A stretch of DNA of 64,000 nt from Asterias amurensis (GCF_032118995.1 NC_092648.1:5595001-5659000), one strand, 5' to 3'; positions 11,006 through 23,891 are shown, counted from the first letter of the stretch. Notes: a model not told the origin generated them from the letters alone. A program made the numbers and translations.

Positions 11006-13140
11006 GTTGATAGTGATGGTATTATGGACGTCACCTAATTGATACGGAAGAATTACATTAATCATAAATCCTTAAAGGCAATTTTGCCATCTGCCCTAAG
11101 TGACACAATCAAGAGGAGGTCAAGGTGGCTGCTGGGGCCCGACCTCGGTAAACCCCCGGAGCCCCAGGAGAATGACATCAGATCATTTGAATGCACTAGG
11201 GGAGACCTGGGTCGACCCAGGGAAGGAAATACTGTAGAACGCACCCATGGTTGCATGAAATGACCTGAGCCAAATTTCAAAAAGCTATCTAAAGTTTACA
11301 GAAAATAATAATACAGATGTTTCTATGACACAGTCAGTGACCTATATAAATATACTCTACTGCGCATTACAAGGAATACAAAAAATGCAGAGAAAAAAAT
11401 GAAAAAACAAATACACGGAGGAGGGAGATTGTGCATAGCAAAGCAAACTGTTTATTGGCCTAGCAAGAAATGACCAGGGATAGGTCTACTCCTGACTCCT
11501 GTCCAACCATGCCAACCTATTACCTAACTTACTTTTAGCACTGGTTTATGGTTATTGTAATTGTATGGTATTCTGGCTTTTGCTCAGCAAGTTTTTTTTG
11601 CTTCATCTAAGCAAGTTTTTGAGCATATCGTCCATGCTTACCATACTTACTTACACAGGCTTTTAATTTATTATGAAAATGGGCCCTGCACAGGCTGCAG
11701 GCAATTGCATTGGTCAGTTTGTGTGTGTGTACAAAAAAATGTACAAAAATAAGTTGGCTGTTGGCAACTGAACCATGTGAACTGTCCACAGCAATTTCTC
11801 ATCTTTTTAAAATATAATAAATGGAATACCATCCTATTCCATGTTCACAATTTCAAAAGCATCCGTAAAATGTACACCATTACTATACTTACAAATCAGT
11901 GCCTTGGTGTTCAGTTCTTTTGAAGTTGGCGCATCTAGCCGCATATTGGGCCTTAATTTCCATCTACGGATCCAAAGGCCGGCTTGCCTTGTAGTTAGAA
12001 AAGTTAGAATCCATGCGGTTCAAGGCGGTGAAGTGTGTAAACAAAATTTGCTTGAGCCCATTTGTAAACATTGATATGGGAATAGGCTTTATTCATATGC
12101 AGAGGAACAATATATATATACATAGTAAATATAGAACTCCCTTATAAATCCTCCATGCTTGGCAGGAAAGCAGGAAATGAAATTAAGCAAAATGAAAGTG
12201 ACACACGGTATTATGACATTTTTGGGGGTGTGTTTTCCTCCATGGTTTTAACCAAACTATCTCTTTGGAGTCTCCACACTATACAGGCCCGTTTCAATCA
12301 ATGATATTCAATCGAACAAGTGAAGAAAAAAAATGGGATGGAATAAAGTCACAAAAAGATCAGGCAAGGAGGATGCCAAGTCCCTGTTTTTTTTTTTTTT
12401 CCCAGTTTATTTTGCATTTTATTTTGAAGAGCCCCATACCAACCAACTCACGGAAACAAAAACCGTTAAAAGAACTTGTAATCCCCCTCCTCCGATTATT
12501 TTCCCGGGTGCATCACTGGTTAGAAAACAACAAAGACACAGAAAAATTACCTTCTATAATTGTTTTTATTAATCTTTGCTAAAATAGCACAAGAGGAGGT
12601 AGGTGAAGGGAATGTGTGTTTTGTACTTGTTACAAAATAACTTTGTTATAAAATGTTGATAAAATTATATTTATATAAATGTAAAAGTTAAATGATCAGC
12701 ATTGATGTACAAGTAGTTTATAATTAGTCATACATCACAATGCTACCATGGAATATTTGATGCTGCAGGCTTACTTTATTCATAGAAAATAATATGAGTA
12801 AAACAAAATAAAAATAGATTGGAATTAGAAACCATCATTATATGAAAATGGCTTTATTTATAGGAAATAATATGAGTAAAACGAAATAAAAATAGCTTAG
12901 AATTATAAACCAGCATCATATGAAAATTACGTGAATACAACAACAACACATATTTTTCGAATAACAAACAATGATAAATGAATTATATCTTCCACAAAAA
13001 AAAGAACTTGCACTATAGGTATGGATAGCTAAATGTTAAGCCATTTTCAAAAGGCCTTGCCACACACAGGCAATTTCTTCAGAAAACTTTGAAGCAACCG
13101 TTTGCACTGTATGCCGAAGAAACACAAGATATGGGAAAGG
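11006..13140. other. intergenic region between the DHRS7-like gene and the gamma-lyase, no gene seen
   Basis: It holds the 28-bp shared sequence at 11340-11367, a GGGCCC-type fragment near 11682, an AT-rich tract at 12600-12780, and a tandem duplication at 12776-12932. A TTAG acceptor near 11036 suggests a 5' UTR intron of the DHRS7-like gene, so its promoter may lie further right. I could not locate that first exon. Confidence 0.45.
12776..12932 (+). repeat. imperfect tandem duplication, unit about 78 bp
   Basis: The words aaataatatgagtaaaac, aaataaaaatag, tagaaac/tataaac and catatgaaaat/tatatgaaaat recur in order at a spacing of about 78 bp. Confidence 0.75.
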
Positions 13141-13275
13141 TTTGCGGTAACACCATGTAATGACTCTAATTAGTTGGGGTGGTTCTGAAAAGAACCGTTG
13201 GTTTCAACTCGACGATTCTATCAGTATGCTCTGATCGTCTTCTGGAGAAAGCTGGACTCTGATGCTGCATGCTGC
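13141..13275. repeat. family-3 repeat fragment (tttgcggtaacaccatg type)
   Basis: It shares tttgcggtaacaccatgt with the TIRs at 19631-19988. It also shares ctgaaaagaaccgttggt and ctgatcgtcttctggagaa with 10442-10530 and 15295-15360. Confidence 0.6.
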
Positions 13276-14092
13276 TTCAGTTCTGTGGAGGCGGATTAGC
13301 TTGGTGATGCACGAAGGCGGGAAATGGCGGGAAACACAAGATACATTCTTCCCACTTTAACCTTAACCTGTGACATTTTTGTCCCTACTCAAAGTTTTGT
13401 CCCTACTCAAACTGCATTCCAAGTAAAAAGCAGTTTTCATACTAAATTATGATATCAAAAATATATTAAAAGGTAACGGGTACATAAGACTCGTGTACCA
13501 TAATGACTGGAACACATTACCACCAGACATCATATCCATCACAGACAATAAGAACTTTAAAGAAGCTGTTACAATCATCTTTAGCTAGTAAAAACCTAAC
13601 AGCGCACACCCACTATTCTCGTTTTGCTCTAGTAAGAGCAATTATAACACACCTCTTGCTTGTTCTGTATTCTGGCTGGCTGAAACACGGTCACCGTCAC
13701 GTTGGGTGAACTAATATAGTCTAGTAATCGTGCGCTCGTGTTTGGCAGGAATAGTGCCCGCCGGGCACTAGTTTTTTAAAATAGTGTCTGGTCTCTTGAC
13801 GTGAACCGTGAACAGCAACTACAAAACATTCTTTCTTTTCCAGATTTCTGTTCTTATTTCACATCTTTAAGTCCGAGGTGTGTTATAAAACGCATATTGA
13901 CTGGCATAATTCAATTACTAGTGTAGGTCTATTCCCCTCGGGCCTGTGAGTGACCCTCATTGCCAGTCAATATGTGTATAATATTTATCCAGATCCAGAG
14001 GCATCATTTCCTTTGGAGTTCGCACTGAATCCTGTCACTCTTTGCTTGAATAACTTGCTGGATAAACACAGTTACCTGTGTTTAATTTCTAT

Positions 14093-17000
14093 TCACACTT
14101 TAGCTAGAGCTTGTTCCAGATCTCGGATGAGGTCGACTGAATTCTCAATACCAACACTGAAAAAACACAATGTGAACATAACAATTTTATTTCTAACCAG
14201 GTATAAGGATGCAGAAAGAACAGAGTACACGTACACAGTGTGTACTGTATAACACATCATTGAAAGGGTACAATTTCAATCAAAGCTGTGAACACTTGCA
14301 GTCAGTGAGATTTTGTACAGCAGTCACAGGTCTGGAAGGTCACCTTGGAGAGGGCAAGGCCATTTTCATTTTGAAATTCATGGGCCTGCAGTCAGGTTAG
14401 AATTACATTCAACATATTGAGAGAAAACATTTCCATAATCAAATTTGTCCATTAGAACATTGAAAGATTGGTTTATTTTCAGGGAACTTTCTGTAGATTC
14501 AGGGAGAGTTGGTAGCCCTGCTTTCAAATTAATTTTCCTTATTTCACCGACTGTCTGAATAATCCATCCTCCCCAACCCAAGTGTTTGTGTAAGGGGTGG
14601 GTGTTGAGGGCAGGAGGAAGGGAATGAGAACAGGTCATGGAGGTGGCGGTCACAAAGTGGCCCTTGAATTAAGACTAGAAGTTACCTGAGTCGTACAAGC
14701 CCATCAGAGATACCCCCTTTCTGTCTGTCTTCAGGGGTCATGAGTAACGGGCCGTGGGTCATGGTGGCTGGATGCTCAATCAAGCTCTCTGTAGAACCCA
14801 GTGACACAGCCAGGGTGATGAGCTTCAATGACTGTGGAGCGGAGAAATTGCAATCAAATAGAAACATAATCTCACCCCTCAAAATAATATGAGGTGTAAG
14901 CCTGGGCAACTAGTGTGACTAGTATTGAAGTCCTGACTATTGATTGCTTTGTCGAGTCGCGACTCGCGACTACTGTTTTTCAACTACTCGGTTAATCGTG
15001 CCACCACTACAACACTACAAAAATAGTCACGAATACCTGCTTGGTGAACCAAATGTGTTACTCATGACTATTTACGACAAACATAAAAAGAACCTCACTT
15101 ATGTTTTTTTTTGCAACTCACTGTACGTTGACAACATATTTCCACCAGAGAAAGGAAGTAGAAACAAAAACAAGCCACATTTTGGTCTTTAAATTTGTGC
15201 ACTGAAGCAGTTTGTTTTCAATACTTCTACCTAAGAGAGGTTTGCAGTAACACCAGTTTGCGGTAACTACTTTTTTTGAGTAGGTTGATTCTATAAAAAG
15301 GACCAGTGGTTAACGACTCAGTGTGTCGCTTAGTATGCACTAATCATCTTCAGGAGAAACGACAGGAGCATACTGATCGAATTGTTGAGTCGTTAACCAC
15401 TGGCCATGGTCCTTTTCCGGAGAAACACTACTCCCAGAAAGAGATATCCACATGGTATTACTGCAAAGCTCTCTTATGGTTCTACATCCACAATGTAAAG
15501 TTTCAAATTTGACTTACTTCTACCAGCGTCTTAGCAGGCTGCAATCCTCCAGCTACTTCAAAGACAATCATACCACCAAAGGAAGACATCTGCTTCTTGG
15601 CTACCTCATGCTGGGGGTGTGATGGTAGACCTGGGTAGAATACTCGGCTTATCTGTATGACAGTACGGATCATCATAGTAATAAAAACTTAATGAATTTA
15701 TGTTGTGCTCTCTCAAGGACCAGCCTGTTCGAGGGCCCATAACAGTACAAATATCAGTAAGAAAAATACACAGAAAAAGTTTCAGAAAAAGTACTCCAGT
15801 AAAAATAAGCAAAATTGAAATCAAAGCCATATGATAAAAAGATATATGAACACCGTAATACTGTATAAAACAATGCTAACTCATACATGCAATAGCACTC
15901 ACAAAGTTCACAATAAAATATAAACCATAATAAAAGGTACCAAGGTCAAGTAAACTAAAATCACCATGTTCCAAATCGCACGACTCATGAAACAACGCCC
16001 TTACTGGGACGACAGGGCCCTCAGTGAGGTCGATGAAGCTCTATCTTTGTGTTGTGTGCAATTTGAGGATGAGGCGGCCACGGGCGCAGGTCTTTGCCGA
16101 ATGATATAACAAAACCATTTTGATTTAGACTTTCTTTTTGTTATGACTTGAAACCACTACCTCACCTTTGGATGTTGTTCCAGGTACTGAGCTAGTCTAA
16201 GTCCGTTTAGGCTGTGCTTCTCCATACGAAGGGGCAAAGTGCGGATTCCACGTAGGAGCAGAAAGGCGTCAAACGGAGACTGCGCAAAAAGTATAAAATA
16301 AAAATTCAATCAGTTCAGAATTTTAATTAAAGTTTTAGCTATTTGGTGTAGGAAACAGCCTAATTCTGAATTCAGTTCCATAGAGATATTCAAGTGCAAA
16401 AATCAGCTCAGCACAAAACATTATTTGCCTGTCGGAAATTCAAACACTAACATGGTCAAGATGGGTTGACTTGCTCATTATTTTATAGCAGAAATGTGTT
16501 AACCATGTGCAACGAAACCCTAGAGCAAGTTCGAGTGTGCACCATGGTTAACTATAGGCTCACTATTTTGACTCGAACCTAGGGTGGTCGACCACGTGTT
16601 GACTGCTTTGGTCAACAATTGGGAACCAGCGTTCTGATAGCCTGTTCCTTGCTAAACAGTACATGTGCAACGCGCAGAAGAGAACCAGTGACACAATAGA
16701 AAAAAGGCAGAAGGCAATAGAGTGCGTCCCTGTGATATACGTTGCTGGTCTGTGGTCAATCAAGGATCGACTAAATGTGGGCACTCCAACTTGCTCCTAG
16801 ATGTAGCTGACCTACAAAGTCACTAATTAATTCAAATATTTAAGTTTTTTGTATCAACCAAACATATCAACCGAAAAAACAGGAATGAGTTCACTCATCT
16901 TTGAAACTTTGTTCAGCCTGGGGAATTTTAGCTTACTAGGCAATCAACGCTTAGTGCAGAAATTTTGCGCTTGCCCTGCAAGTGGAGAATCGTAAGTGCA

Positions 17001-20000
17001 GAATTAAGCAATTAAACAGGGCCATAAATATTGGCCATGTTCAGCTGTGAGAATTCTACACTTTAATGAGAGGCTTTCAGGGTGTCATGGTTGGCGTGTG
17101 CGTAATGCGCTTGCCTCTCACAGTGTGACCCCGGATCGATTCCCAGCCAGGACCATATGTGAGTTGAGTTGTGCGTTGGTTCTCTGCCGTGCCACAAGGG
17201 TTTTCCAGACCATCCCGTTTTCCTCCCTCAGGAAAAAATCAAACACTTTTGATCTTGGCTGTGCTCCGTGGTCATAATGGGTTAATGTGGCTGGCAGCCA
17301 AAGGCGCCCTTGCATGCCTGTTTCTCGAACACGTTGTAGCCACATCCTTAGCAATTCAGCTCTTACCTGCGAGTAAGAATGATTAGCCCCCCAAATTATT
17401 ATTATCTTTGACTACATACCAGACAGCTTCCTGTTTGTCCTTGAAACGATTTGATCCCATACAGAATCTCTTCATCCCTGGTGCTCATAGAACCTGCAAC
17501 GATGTCACTGTGTCCACCCATGTACTTGGTACTGTGGCAAGATATAAACAGAAGGAAAATATACATATGAAAAAAGCAAACAGGAAAAGTTGTGTTTGGT
17601 AAACAATGTCCAGCAAGCCAATCCATTTCTTGACATTTGACTGCGTTCCAAAAACGAACAACCCCTTGCATGGGACATCACACATGCTTCAAAGGGGCAT
17701 CCCCTGGAAGCAAATAGCAAATCGAACGATAGCTGTTTTTTGTAAACATGGGCGTGAGCTCAGACAATGTAAAAACCAGGAACACAAGTGCACTGGTTTC
17801 TTTTATGTGCGTTACGCAACACACGTGACTAACAGCTGTACATCCGAACCCACACTCTGCTGATCAGAAACACCAGAGTTTGGGTTAGGTGCTCTTAACC
17901 GCTAGACTTACATTCAATTCCCTGTGTAGTCTGTAAAGTTTTGTGGTTAGAGTTGTTATAATCTTACCAACTGTGAACGACAATGTCAACACCAAGCTCC
18001 AGAGGGCGCTGCAGCATGGGGGACCCAAAGGTGGAGTCCACTACACTGATGGCACTGGGGACAGTCTTAGCGATGTCAGCAAATGCCTTCAAGTCAAGCA
18101 CACCTAAGCATGGGTTGCAGGGTGTTTCACCGTAGAATAACTTGGTGTTTGGTTTGATTGCTTTCCTGTACTCTTCAACGTCACATGCCTTGATGAATGA
18201 AACCTCGATGCCGTAATTTGGAAGCATGGTTTTCATGACGGAGTAAGTGCCAGAATATGCAGAATCTGGTGCGATCTAGACCATGGAAGAAAACAAAGGT
18301 TAGAATTTAAACAAATTAAACCCCTGAGGTTCTACCCTAGCAGAGTCTATCTTAATGGTTTAACCTTTGAGAGAGAGAGAGAGAATCTGTTAAGGTCAAA
18401 CAGTCAGGCCATTAACTATTTTGGGTGCTCGAGTTGGCGTTGATTAATCCTGGCCTTCCACCTCAGTCCCTTCCTAACTGCATGGGCTTTCCCTGGAACA
18501 AATCTCTTGGGTTTTACTCCCTCATCTAAAACTGAAACATCCTTCCTTGTCTTCTCTCAATTGGGTTCTTTTCTCAGAGTCCTTGGCTTCACAACCAGAC
18601 TAAATGAAATTAAAATTTATGCACAAAGTAAACAATTCCTTTTGGTTGGTAACCGGTATTTCTGTTTTCTCAAGATAAAACCATTAAGAATGTACCAGAT
18701 AGCACTGTAGGGCTTGTAAAACCAAGATAAACACCAAGTAGAAAACACTCTGATGACCTCGTTTCAATTCAGGTTGCTTTGGCCAGACTTCCAAAGTTCG
18801 CGTCTAGAATACCCAACAATTTTGACCAATCCTGGGGAGAACTCAGCATCTACAATGTTTCCTGTTATCATCCTTCCTGATAAAATGCGTAAAGGCCCGG
18901 TCCCACTGCAGCGAAAACGAAAACGATACGCTAACGACGCAAAGAATGAGCGTGTGCGTAATCTGCGTGGAGCAATTCGACCAATACAATGCGTTTTCTT
19001 TGCGTCGTGATCGTTATCGTTTTCGTTATCGCTGCAGTGGGACCGGGCCTTAACGCTCAGCGAAGGGTTCATGCATTTCTCACTGATCGTCTTTGTTTAA
19101 CCCTTATAGATCTAGGTCAGTGCGGCAGCGCACTAGAGGGCATTTTGGGATGCTGTCGTTGCAACATTTGGCATTGTGCAATGAATCAGGTCAAACTTTC
19201 ACCAAGCAGTGCTCTAGGTTTAGCGTCGGTAGTATAGCTATGCCGGAATATTCACGTGGTCACAGTCTGTACTTGTGACTGGTTGGCCAATACTTCGGTA
19301 ACCGAGGTGTCTGAATAAAAACAGTTTAGTTGAAGACTATGGCTTGACTGATTACACACAACAAAGCTTCATTGTTTATCATTTTGAGTCTCAGCATAAC
19401 GTATCTTACCACATGGTCACCAGCCTTCAGCAGAGTCAGTAATGTGGTTGTAATGGCTCCCATGCCACAGGAAAACACCAAAGTACCCACGCCTCCTTCC
19501 AGAGTGTTAATGGCATGAGCGGCTGACTCACAGGAATGATTGCCGATCCTGCTGTATATGTAGCCATCCTATAAGGAAGATAAGATCACATAAGTTTATA
19601 GGATTCGAGGCATTGCATGGTGAGGTATCAATGTATATTTGGTTTGCGGTAACACCATGTGTGTATCTACTTGCCAGGTTAAGTTTGTCAGTCTCCCGAC
19701 GATGACTAGAGCAAGCTAGTCGAAACGTTGAGACCAATTCAGATTTGACTCCGCGGCAGTACAGTTAATTACGATCCTATAAGTTAAAGTAGTAGTCCCA
19801 GTCTATTTTCTATACCATCCGCCCTGGTAATAGTTAAAAGCAGGACAGTTCTTTTCAGAACTGAGAAGTCTGCCGAACCCCAATTATCTACTCCGCGGCA
19901 GCAGAATAAAGCAAGACAGTTCTCTAAAGAACAAACTTTACCTTGCAAGTAGATACACATATGGTGTTACCGCAAACCAAATATACACAATCACATAAGT

Positions 20001-20873
20001 TGTAACATTATACAAAACTATATTTTTGTTTTTGGGGTAAAAGTTTTTTTTTAATGTTTCATCTTTCATTTAGATTGAAGTAAGCAATGAGAACACATGA
20101 CACGCTGTGGCCAAGCAGACTACTAGTTCAATAGAATTTTTGTTGTCAGCAGCAGAGTCTGGGTTCGATACCCACAACACTTACACTCCTCTGTATTGTG
20201 CCGTCGGGAATAGTGAAGCAAAATATTTTGGACAAAGTTTTATTATCTGCTCTCATTGCACATATTTCGCTCATGTAATGTTTGTTTCAACGTCCTGCAA
20301 TTTCATTACCATGGTAAAGGAAAACAATTGTTGCACGCTGTGACAGGGTCCATGTGGGTTTTGAACAGTACACCCTCAGGGGCAATGGCATCCTAGTAGG
20401 CCTGCCCCCTCGAGTGGACAAACCATGGACCCTGCCACAGCATGCAACATTTGTATAATGCTACATAGCACTTACAGAACTTAAACCTACAGAATCAAGC
20501 TTGAGTAACCTGCCCCACTGCTGTAGAAATGTGGCGTCGGTGAGAAGGCTCTGCTGAGGCACAAAATACTTGCTCAGTGGGCCCAGATCCTAGCAACTAG
20601 CACACATCCCAAACTTACCTTTAGACAATCATTATACTCATCGACTCGATTGATTCTGTATGTAGATGCAACACTGATAGAGGGCACTATGGGAAAAGTT
20701 AGCCCCTGCCCTTTGAGCTCAGGCTGGGCGCATACAGCTTTAGTTTCAAGACTTGTCTCTGGACCAAAATGGTGTGTCTCCGTCGCATGACGGAGCTCTT
20801 CCGCTGGATCTTTGATTCCCCCAGAATCTTGAATGCTGGAGGGCACCCTTTTGAGCTTCCTGTTTTCAGCCAT
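14093..20873 (-). CDS. cystathionine/methionine gamma-lyase family PLP enzyme (8 exons, 430 aa)
   Basis: Exons in coding order: 20619-20873, 19410-19568, 17968-18275, 17420-17531, 16166-16279, 15518-15652, 14686-14831, 14093-14156; all GT-AG and in phase (1293 bp). It is a fold-type I PLP enzyme of trans-sulfuration or methionine breakdown, probably cytosolic. PLP residues visible: YSR at 90-92 (contact from the neighbouring subunit), Tyr145 (ring stacking), Asp218 in VVDSTF, Lys243 in [11 protein letters not shown] (Schiff base), and Arg408 in GLVRLSVG (substrate carboxylate). The stretch [11 protein letters not shown] matches animal CTH. LEGG...[18 protein letters not shown] and EHPATMTHG resemble bacterial methionine gamma-lyase. 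The usual SRxxNP loop is here SRIGNHS. Human CTH is 405 aa; the extra length is an N-terminal extension. The substrate is not decided by sequence alone, so I give no symbol. Start: the first ATG after a TTTATCAG acceptor. Confidence 0.88.
15240..15420. repeat. family-3 repeat with an internal inverted pair
   Basis: The arms aaggaccagtggttaacgac and gtcgttaaccactggccatg bracket 15297-15414. Upstream is gtttgcagtaacaccagttt. It is intronic in the gamma-lyase gene. Confidence 0.6.
16498..16553. repeat. short inverted repeat gttaaccatgtgca ... tgcaccatggttaac
   Basis: Arms of about 14 bp with one insertion flank a 27-bp loop in a gamma-lyase intron. Function is unknown. Confidence 0.6.
17087..17400 (+). 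repeat. tRNA-derived SINE, second family
   Basis: A box-A-like tcatggttggcgtgtgcgta and a box-B-like ccggatcgattcccagcc lie about 45 bp apart. The body contains ctctgccgtgccacaagggt and a tail ending in a short ATT repeat near 17400. It touches the donor region of exon 4 of the gamma-lyase. Confidence 0.6.
17818..17915 (-). repeat. tRNA-Leu-like SINE head, minus strand
   Basis: Read on the minus strand it gives gcggttaagagcacc, then cagcagagtgtgggttcgga, the same layout as 25743-25840. It lies just downstream of exon 3 of the gamma-lyase. Confidence 0.55.
18892..19052. repeat. hairpin element (aaggcccggtcccactgcag arms)
   Basis: The left arm aaggcccggtcccactgcag with cgaaaacgaaaacgata is mirrored at the right by tatcgttttcgttatcg and ctgcagtgggaccgggcctt. 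TAA-like bases flank both ends. It is intronic in the gamma-lyase gene. Confidence 0.8.
19600..19988. mobile_element. family-3 element with about 45-bp terminal inverted repeats
   Basis: The left TIR atttggtttgcggtaacacc continues with atgtgtgtatctacttgc. The right TIR has gcaagtagatacacatat and ggtgttaccgcaaaccaaat. The interior has two ccgcggcag words in direct orientation. It has no open frame. Related pieces are at 10020, 13141, 15240 and 35143. Confidence 0.75.
20104..20215 (+). repeat. diverged tRNA-Leu-like SINE head
   Basis: A box-A-like gctgtggccaagcagac and a box-B-like gggttcgatacccacaac sit at the same spacing as in 25743-25840. The 3' body is not recognisable. Confidence 0.5.
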
Positions 20874-21303
20874 GTTTAGCTCTGATAAAGAGAAGATGAA
20901 ACTGATGAGAGAAAACACAGAGAAACTTTAAGCCATAATAATTGTTGGGCTGAACATGTACTGTAGTGTTTGTTCAACTTCTTCATTATCATGGCTCTCT
21001 TTTTTAACAATCGGTCATGTCTCTGGAATGCTCTCCTCAGCAACTTGTCGACGGCGCCTCCATCCTAGACTGCTCACAGACGGCAGGTGCAGTTCTTCTA
21101 GATCCACTACCTGCCCCGCTGTTTTTAGCACCACTGGCACTGCACTACATTTTATCCTGCACCATGCAAGCACACTCCATGCACACGCACACAACCTTAC
21201 TCTATATGCTGACTCCAACCATCATGATTCATGACCATGGAGCAATCACTTTAGTTTATTATTGCTCCATCGGCATCATCATTCATGCTCCATTCCCGAG
21301 TCC

Positions 21304-21580
21304 GGATAACTTTCCGTATGACGCCACCACTTTTTCACTCATTTTTACGAAAAGGGATATCTCATTGAGGTAAAGGATAACTTTCCGTATGGCGCCACCA
21401 CTTTTTCACTCATTTTTACAAAAAAGGATATATCAATCAGGTAAATAAGTTCCTATATTATTTTATATCGAATGAAAAAGTGGTGGCGTCATACGGAAAC
21501 TTTTCCGAGGTAAATTAGATACTATATTATTTCATATCAAACGAAAAAGTGGTGGCGCCATACGGAAACTTTTCCGAACC
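21304..21580. repeat. two direct and two inverted copies of a 'ggataactttccgtatg..gccaccactttttcactc' unit
   Basis: Plus-orientation units begin near 21304 and 21375. Minus-orientation units (gaaaaagtggtggcg, catacggaaacttttccg) end near 21507 and 21577. The four units fold into a double stem. It lies between the gamma-lyase coding start and its possible first exon. Confidence 0.8.
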
Positions 21581-21767
21581 CAACTCCAAATCCAAGTCAC
21601 AACTCACGTCCGACTGCTTTTATTTAATTTGTTTAATAAAGTAACATCTAAAAACGGTATAAACATAATCAATTAATTTTTAACTAGTTACTACCTTGCT
21701 TAAACCAGTATGAGTTAGAATTTAAACAGATAAAATGGGAAACCTAAACTGTCGACCTTGTACTTAC

Positions 21768-21840
21768 GTGTTCACCGTGGTGGGTGGGTGTATAGTAGTG
21801 GTGCAGTGTAAAGTTTATCATTCGACGCCCTCAATGTTCA
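21768..21840 (-). other. possible non-coding first exon of the gamma-lyase gene
   Basis: On the minus strand GTGAACAC is followed by a good donor GTAAGTAC (donor at 21762-21767). The next acceptor in line is TTTATCAG, just before the start codon at 20873. The 5' limit (taken as about 21840) is a guess. Confidence 0.35.
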
Positions 21841-22148
21841 GTAGTGTCCAGTGAAAAAGTTGAGAAGCGATACAAAAATTTCACCGCCTTGTACTGCATG
21901 GGTTCTAAAATCCGTGGATGAAAGTTCAAAATAGCGGCTAGCTTCAAACAAAAGAAAACAAAAAACAGCTGTGATTATTGTGCGCAATTTTCTAAAGTGA
22001 GGATGATACAAAATTGCGCGCACAATTTTGATCTCCAAAAATATAAATGGGGACGCAAAATTCAAGTAACATTCGAACACCGCGTCATACATATAAACCA
22101 TTGTTATCATGAAGAAGAAGAAAACCAAAAAATAGTGAGATAAAATCA

Positions 22149-22276
22149 GGCCGTGTCCGAATTGGCGACTTCGGCTACAGCTACGGCTAGGGCGCGCGCG
22201 TCTGCTATTCTTCAACACTGACAGACGCGCTGATCTAGCCGTAGCTGTAGCCGAAGTCGCCAATTCGGACACAGCC
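22149..22276. repeat. GC-rich hairpin element, copy 2 (opposite orientation to 3966-4087)
   Basis: The arms are ggccgtgtccgaattggcga and tcgccaattcggacacagcc. The loop (cgcgcgtctgctattcttca, then acactgacagacgcgc) is the reverse complement of the loop at 3966-4087. It lies between the divergent gamma-lyase and TMEM229B-like genes. Confidence 0.8.
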
Positions 22277-23196
22277 TTAATCTATTTTTCAGTCAAATTT
22301 CATTTTGCGCGCGCATTTTTGTTAATTTATTTAGACTATGCGCAGTTATGGAAATTGTGCAAATCTTGAAATAGGACGTGACACAAATTCTCCGGCCGGT
22401 CAGCTGCTTTTATTGCTGCTAGCTTTGATTTTAACAACTCTACGAATAGCTGAAGAGGGTAGGTAAGAGCCAGCTAGACAATGTTGTAAGTTAGGTTAGG
22501 CCTAGGCCTACTTGAGGTTTCGTTTGAGATACATGAATGGGTTTTTGTTTATAACAAAAAATGAATTTGTTAACCCTATCTTTAGTTGCATGCCGGTTGC
22601 CTCTCCTACCTAGCTCCCTCGACCTTTGCTCTCTTTTGTTCTGCTCTGAATCTGAAATCGAAGGGTCATCTTTTAGTTTGTGTCTTCTACATAACTAAAT
22701 TATGATTTAAACATTACTAGGAAGTATGGGAAATAGTTTATAAAGAAATACACAAAATGTAAAAAAAGTCACATGTTCACTGAAAGGTTCAGTTGAAAAC
22801 GGCTTTACTAATTACTTATTGAGATGAGTTGCATGCTCCAGTTCAGTTGGATTGTTGGAGCTTATTTATAATCAATTATTTCATCAAAATCAAGATCAAA
22901 AACAGAAAATCTGTCTCAGTCAGGTTTACTCCTATGACTATAATATGAGGAGAAGGTTCGTTCCGTTATCTTGGAATGAACCTCATAGTTCTAGGTCGAT
23001 CGAGTAACTAGCAGACTAGGGTTTATCTATGAATTGGTTATGAATTATATTGTCTAGGAAGGGTAAATGCTAGTATATGATTATGCTAGTATGCGATCAT
23101 TGCTTTTTATCTCAACTCTCTTGCCAAGTAACTGTACATTACTTAATACTACACATCTTGTATTTCTTTGTTCAATACAAGATTGCATTGATTTGA

Positions 23197-23727
<531 letters not shown>

Positions 23728-23856
23728 AAGACAGCGACATTCCGAGACCAAAAGAAGAACATTTAAACCACATTGTTTCATTCGTGGCAACTTCTACAAA
23801 AATTTATGCCAGCCGACAATTCTTTCAGCAAACTTGGCCCGTACATGTGTTTCTTT

Positions 23857-23891
23857 TAGAAACTATAAGTATTAAAGTATTATAGTTTCTA
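23857..23891 (+). terminator. hairpin presenting the ATTAAA poly(A) signal downstream of TMEM229B
   Basis: Perfect 12-bp arms (tagaaactataa, ttatagtttcta) enclose an 11-nt loop gtattaaagta that contains ATTAAA. Its role in 3' end formation is inferred. Confidence 0.5.

Noticed and set aside
12333..12582. overlapping 79- and 105-codon open frames
   Set aside because: They contain poly-Phe/poly-T tracts and low-complexity residues, with no exon signals.
21838..22272. 144-codon minus-strand open frame
   Set aside because: Its N-terminal third is the GC-rich hairpin element at 22149-22276 and the rest is AT-rich flank.
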